Shown here piece by piece: positions 34,301 to 35,949 of a stretch of 35,949 bases of DNA; within the stretch, counting starts at the first letter, position 1, and the number at the start of each line of letters is the position of its first letter. Position numbers and translations under genes: made by a program. The stretch spans positions 1-35,949 of the forward strand of contig CAAEBN010000054.1 in the NCBI GenBank assembly GCA_900754075.1. The letters run 5' to 3'. The stretch is from an uncultured Collinsella sp. (lineage in GTDB: Bacteria > Actinomycetota > Coriobacteriia > Coriobacteriales > Coriobacteriaceae). Below the pieces are notes generated by a model. That model made no database searches. It saw only the letters and a list, made by a program, of their open reading frames with translations, and had not been told where the DNA came from.

Positions 34301-34934
34301 GGCGGCGGTGGACGGCACGGCGCTGTCCAAGCAGGTTGACGTTCGCGTGTCTGCCGAGGCAGTGCGACCGGCGCGACCGGTGGCGACGATTGGTGCGACG
34401 ACGCTTGGTGCATGGTCGCCCAAGGAGAACTACATTACGGTGCCCAAGGGCACGAAGCTGGAGCTTTCGGCCGAGGATGGCGCGACGATTTGGTACACCA
34501 CCAACGACACCTGCCCCTGCCGTGACGAAGGCCGTGTAAAGTACACCGAGCCCATTGCGCTCGATAGCAACATGTATGTGCGCATTGCGGCACAGCGCCC
34601 TGGCATGTCGTACAGCGAGTATTCCGAGCGTCTGAACATTACGATTACGGTGACCGATGAGGCGGCGCCTGATCCGACGCCTGGCGGCGGCGAGCAGGGC
34701 GGCGGTACGGATGGCTCTGGTGGCGCCGGGGTCCCTGCGGGCAGTTCGACTTCGACGACGACCACGGTGACGACGGACAAGTCCAAGGGTAAGGGCGAGA
34801 ACGGCAAGAAGTCCGGCGGCACGGAGCTCGCCAGCACGGGTGACTCCACCGCGATGACGGTCGCCGCCTTGGGCATCGCCGGCGCAACCGTTGCCGCGGC
34901 CGGCATCGCCGCGACCAAGCGTCGCAAGCGCTAG
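28350..34934 (+). CDS. Giant sortase-anchored surface protein with leucine-rich repeats (LASTG)
   Basis: A 2194-residue exported protein, probably an adhesin or matrix protein; the role is not known. The signal peptide ends near GAFA (about residue 33), then an Asp/Ala/Ser-rich segment (to about 150). BspA-type LRR_5 repeats cover about 197-404 (IKEIALPGSVEELKSYAFYK and similar). The middle (about 500-1150) is beta-rich. A helical, acidic region (about 1150-1700) has no family I recognise. Then come a carboxypeptidase-regulatory-like beta module (about 1709-1801), an Ig/Big_1-like module (about 1906-2002) and a chitobiase-C-terminal-like module (about 2009-2099, with ATIWYTTND). The sorting signal LASTG is at 2160-2164, then a hydrophobic stretch and KRRKR. 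AAAGGA lies 6 nt before the ATG; the upstream GTG/TTG frame is not supported. Its 3' end and flank duplicate those of the preceding surface-protein gene. Confidence 0.85.
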   Translation: MRWTTARALCRRLTVATVTLAMVTGSFPAGAFAEALNTDSTFVQTDNSQADDAASADSSDAQTSDSASADPAPDAGAADPTALEAGDTPTPPASEIASAAGLTGAGQTESTPAGTLATDLVEGKELAEQQKQEEASGTEATWNEELELWATSKGATGVKDEYDDGYVAGEQTPAQYYFSIDSLTNEISIEYGDAGITTLEVPSTIDDKNVVSLTGMGSAALTSITFAPNSHVRSVGGLGGSSIKEIALPGSVEELKSYAFYKSKTLQTVTWPNNAAFTTIPEQAFKECEQLDDKVVATLPPSVKTIDYLAFAYCGVPQFYVSDTTVLTFTQINVPGTVERIERNAFDGCSHVSSVTIGDGVKYIGAHAFASLDPAIAGKEIVLPKSVEMIEWGAFENTRYGNETNHNAVALRVMNPDLQFGEAGYPGDYNERVTIDGVTYAIPFSEGQTIYAYATDSAGNPSMVKKLADAVADRKDSVDSSKPAYTFEWMGEAAQVTGKLPQSATATLVQAGQSTPLAVGDDGSFTADALSKTAATLRISLSGYYDMVLARPGDQMTGTWNIGEIKAEDFTKIPASRAIELNVGYLEPIVGQDKTERIELDSLDNIDLTVKSGGKTLKPAKGDKENDYRIQGTALVVSQAIADADQDLEITLVPKDSLKLGGATATVKPSAGKVDIDLKPWGTATVTTKGDYQGANRVLVFRTSDGKLVADGVTYLMGYEDDGTTPIMKAETPRLKAGSYTIVAFNKTSYDIQATSYSTFSRLGLTVGKHIAQKQVKIEDGKQLDVTLDVPTFDVETYRAERGLTAGSVIADSSAVVGVETELRIHYELKDSQAAKIEIPLAKDAVGDVSAGSREAGASSEAMWADTTWEGDNLVLNMNKGMGADVFVRFKPKAAGIYAISPLITLGEVTLPLGSTTLEVSGSRIEVDSTDVHSLLGNVAYVYAAPGKSVQLTVGVGASAAKYTGKTNKLGRAKIEYDLPQDTLAAERVTLEARVGSTDVAAAAAEVTARNYVRYVPSASVWNFDVTYRGGTQNLVKDGKDTGKSLWTFHHLPQKKNAYWTFDITLEVGNEEAADTLDLYVDCVDGKTVAIPLTQKSREGTRVRYAAEYVDEGYLKLLDEFNKANDSTYVNCGNFEQIFMPQTYRISNAQLMTMLSFDANASAKKHSAAAEERQQEFSNAVQQWHEYMMDNSFNDVDEAFNDAIDQMVADAFAEEDEDGKEDEAQGGAARKARRAPAASDGEGDGAGNDEAAQFAAELKAAVGGSAALLTQQGDSYGVNVDKMIFEDAYGTSEDWYQELAAAQGANAADAAAIKELVDHASRAEFIAQQAEDLVGQSMGIGQLNQYGSWNDATAAALNKCAGIKASEYNGQSTSGFNDLGQALGSSLSYKAADDDTVKGFKVAAPDGEQTAYIESEFIENSNNNKNQALLFNSIAMQCDILDDLYDNWNVVHSLNNSKVRGWLMAWKRNGDVSAHMKLIRTIRSLKSYKIECEMFGQVFKTDAWKAAGQAFPAATQGIGIFTGIYGVNDASKNWENVNVRMQKVKGEREGYELQHTRLLAKPDKTEDDWKCICALRDAMEKARAFEDLLYRQLCHDSTDVAVGSIMTIAGVLTAGSAGTVVGAAYDAASTSVGSERAIKLTNAECAYDVACEQVERACQNRITVNWGELTDAEVYKANKDGLISDEKMQSIFEARYRNVPAKAAPDPAGVVYEGLLSNTVEGATVELWSADDAAGTNAVRWDAEEYEQDNPLATGADGAYNWNTPTGWYQVRVTKDGYEEARSAWLRVPPIQTEVNIGLVSTAAPEVASAHAYTDCIEVEFTQYMDASDDALVALCAQGLGDVTYTWLDKQDDPNGKPLSRVLRIRYADACEAGSTVAFELDGARNYAGTAMARWASGEFVVGVRADKLKLNVEQAVTMLEGSDFELVAHVTDKAGKPFAGAKVSVGLESSAICSVDATQAVTGEDGAATFVLHGALPGLTTLTAAVDGTALSKQVDVRVSAEAVRPARPVATIGATTLGAWSPKENYITVPKGTKLELSAEDGATIWYTTNDTCPCRDEGRVKYTEPIALDSNMYVRIAAQRPGMSYSEYSERLNITITVTDEAAPDPTPGGGEQGGGTDGSGGAGVPAGSSTSTTTTVTTDKSKGKGENGKKSGGTELASTGDSTAMTVAALGIAGATVAAAGIAATKRRKR

Positions 34935-34971
34935 GTTTCGGTGGCGGCGTCCATCCTCGGCTTTTACAAAA

Positions 34972-35026
34972 TCTCAATCTGTAACACCAGGCTGCCCAAA
35001 ACGGCTCTAGATGTTACAGATTGAGA
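34972..35026. repeat. TCTC-type palindrome, copy 4
   Basis: TCTCAATCTGTAACA and TGTTACAGATTGAGA, perfect 15-nt arms. The 25-nt spacer differs from that of copy 2 at two positions (CCAGGCTGCC against CCAAACTGCC). Confidence 0.9.
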
Positions 35027-35051
35027 TGAACTGTTCAGCCGCCAACCTAAC

Positions 35052-35108
35052 GTCTCGATCTGTAACACGTAGCGGGGAATTTGGCCTCTAACTGTTACAG
35101 ATTGAGAC
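35052..35108. repeat. TCTC-type palindrome, copy 5
   Basis: GTCTCGATCTGTAACA (35052-35067) and TGTTACAGATTGAGAC (35093-35108) pair with one mismatch. It is the second of the pair after the LASTG gene. Confidence 0.88.
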
Positions 35109-35141
35109 AAACGCCGGAATCGGTTTGCCGACCAGGCCCCC

Positions 35142-35178
35142 AACCACCACAAAGGTGCCTGTCCCCATCGTGGTGGTC
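35142..35178. repeat. REP-like palindrome with CCTGTCCCC core
   Basis: ACCACCAC and GTGGTGGT arms enclose AAAGGTGCCTGTCCCCATC. It holds the same position relative to the palindrome pair as 28209-28245. The rest of 34935-35259 shows no gene. Confidence 0.7.
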
Positions 35179-35195
35179 GGGCGGCCGGTATAGAA

Positions 35196-35231
35196 AAAGT
35201 CCCCGCCGGGCGTATGCTCGACGGGGACTTT
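35196..35231. terminator. Bidirectional terminator between convergent genes
   Basis: AAAGTCCCCG (35196-35205) and CGGGGACTTT (35222-35231) form a stem with A/T flanks on both sides. It serves the large surface-protein gene and the minus-strand oxidoreductase. Confidence 0.85.
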
Positions 35232-35259
35232 GCCGTTTGGTGGCTAGTGCTGTAGGTGA

Positions 35260-35949
35260 TTACTCGCCCAGCAGGCTCTTGGTGATGGAAGCGGCGGCCT
35301 TCTTGCCGGCGCCCATCGCCAGAATGACCGTAGCGGCACCGGTGACGATGTCGCCGCCGGCCCAGATGCGGGGATCGGTGGTCTGACCGGTCTCCTCGTC
35401 AGCGACGATGTAGCCCCACTTGTTGAGCTCCATCTTGCCGCCGATCTTGGCAGCGAAGGGGTTGGCGTTGGTGCCGATAGCCGAAATAGCGACGTCGCAG
35501 GGGATCTCCTCGATGGCGCCCTCGATGGGCACCGGGCGACGACGGCCGGACTCGTCAGGCTCGCCGAGCTCCATCTTCTGGACCTTGACGGCGCACACGG
35601 AGCCGTCCTCGCCAGCGACAAACTCGAGCGGGGAGACGAGCGGCAGAACCTCGACGCCCTCGGCCTTGGCATGGTGCAGCTCGGCGCGACGGCAGGGCAT
35701 CTCGTCCTCGGTACGGCGGTAGGCGATGATGGCGTGCTCGGCGCCCAGGCGCTTGGCGGTACGGACGGCGTCCATAGCCACGTTGCCGCCACCAAAGACG
35801 ACGACGTTCTTGCCGTGCTTGGTGGGGGTGTCATACTCGGGGAACTTGTTGGCCTTCATCAGGTTCACGCGGGTGAGGTACTCGTTGGCGAAGAAGACGT
35901 TGGGCAGGTTCTCGCCGGGGACGTTGAGGAACTTGGGCAGGCCGGCGCC
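35260..35949 (-). CDS. GltD/GltA/NfnB-type NAD(P)-dependent oxidoreductase, C-terminal part
   Basis: Partial: the frame runs off the right window edge, leaving 229 C-terminal residues. GAGLPKFLNVPGEN is at the edge, then NEYLTRVNLMKANKFPEYDTP. VVVFGGGNVAMDAVRTAKRLGAE is the second dinucleotide (NADPH) binding motif. AYRRTEDEMPCRRAELHHAKAEGV and CDVAISAIGTNANP follow, and WAGGDIVTGAATVILAMGAGKKAA is the C-terminal FAD motif. These are typical of glutamate synthase small subunit and the NfnB/SudA/GltA group, whose members differ mainly in the N-terminal region, outside the window, so the exact enzyme cannot be named. The gene is convergent with the surface-protein gene and shares a terminator with it. 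Confidence 0.9.
   Translation of the reverse strand, partial: GAGLPKFLNVPGENLPNVFFANEYLTRVNLMKANKFPEYDTPTKHGKNVVVFGGGNVAMDAVRTAKRLGAEHAIIAYRRTEDEMPCRRAELHHAKAEGVEVLPLVSPLEFVAGEDGSVCAVKVQKMELGEPDESGRRRPVPIEGAIEEIPCDVAISAIGTNANPFAAKIGGKMELNKWGYIVADEETGQTTDPRIWAGGDIVTGAATVILAMGAGKKAAASITKSLLGE

Noticed and set aside
24262..35108. CRISPR array made of the TCTC-type palindromes
   Set aside because: The units are inverted pairs with similar spacers, few in number and widely scattered, with no cas genes.

Overview
The window looks like a chromosomal segment of a gut actinobacterium of the class Coriobacteriia, most likely Collinsella. This is inferred from the moderately high GC coding sequence, the strong GNC codon bias (it leaves long open antisense frames), the membrane-embedded LuxR-type regulator typical of this class, the giant sortase-anchored surface proteins, and a mucin-type GH31 enzyme. 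No rRNA, tRNA, CRISPR array, phage gene or transposase gene was recognised, so the genus is inferred, not proven.

Layout. 1-924 is non-coding and rich in inverted repeats. 925-7335 encodes a 2136-residue cell-wall GH31 glycosidase, probably an alpha-N-acetylgalactosaminidase acting on O-glycans. 7625-9594 holds purE, a class B sortase and a divergent MoaE-like gene in one apparent transcription unit. A CmpB-family membrane protein (9693-10922) is convergent to it. purF, purM and purN (11208-14827) form a second purine block and end at a strong terminator. 15103-16569 is a lower-GC AlbA_2/Schlafen plus HATPase protein, followed by an orphan PTS EIIA. 17254-18984 carries a parvulin-type foldase and a YqeY protein. 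19216-22245 is a complete polar amino-acid ABC importer (ATPase, Tat-type lipoprotein, two permeases), followed by a cytidylate-kinase-like protein. 23106-24221 is a lower-GC AAA ATPase with a predicted C-terminal winged helix, preceded by three 19-bp tandem repeats. 24387-25790 (minus) is a membrane LuxR regulator. 26019-28013 and 28350-34934 are two sortase-anchored surface proteins whose 3' ends and downstream repeats are duplicates of each other. The right edge holds the C-terminal part of a GltD/GltA/NfnB-type oxidoreductase on the minus strand.

How the genes fit together. Three proteins carry sortase signals (IPNTG, LATTG, LASTG) and one sortase lies in the window. With the foldase, these suggest investment in exported, wall-bound proteins for host-glycan use and adhesion. 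PurE, PurF, PurM and PurN cover steps of IMP synthesis; the other pur genes must lie elsewhere.

The least explained content is in the intergenic DNA. (i) A two-copy element at 502-600 and 7402-7524 has a nearly identical 41-nt box, then a long stem of unrelated sequence that still pairs, capped by a similar loop; this looks like a structured RNA or a structured DNA site. (ii) A five-copy palindrome family has TCTCAATCTGTAACA arms. (iii) Short palindromes carrying GGGGACAGG or TGTCCC recur at many gene ends and resemble REP elements. (iv) 19-bp direct repeats precede the AAA/winged-helix gene. (v) A hairpin of about 140 bp fills the left edge.
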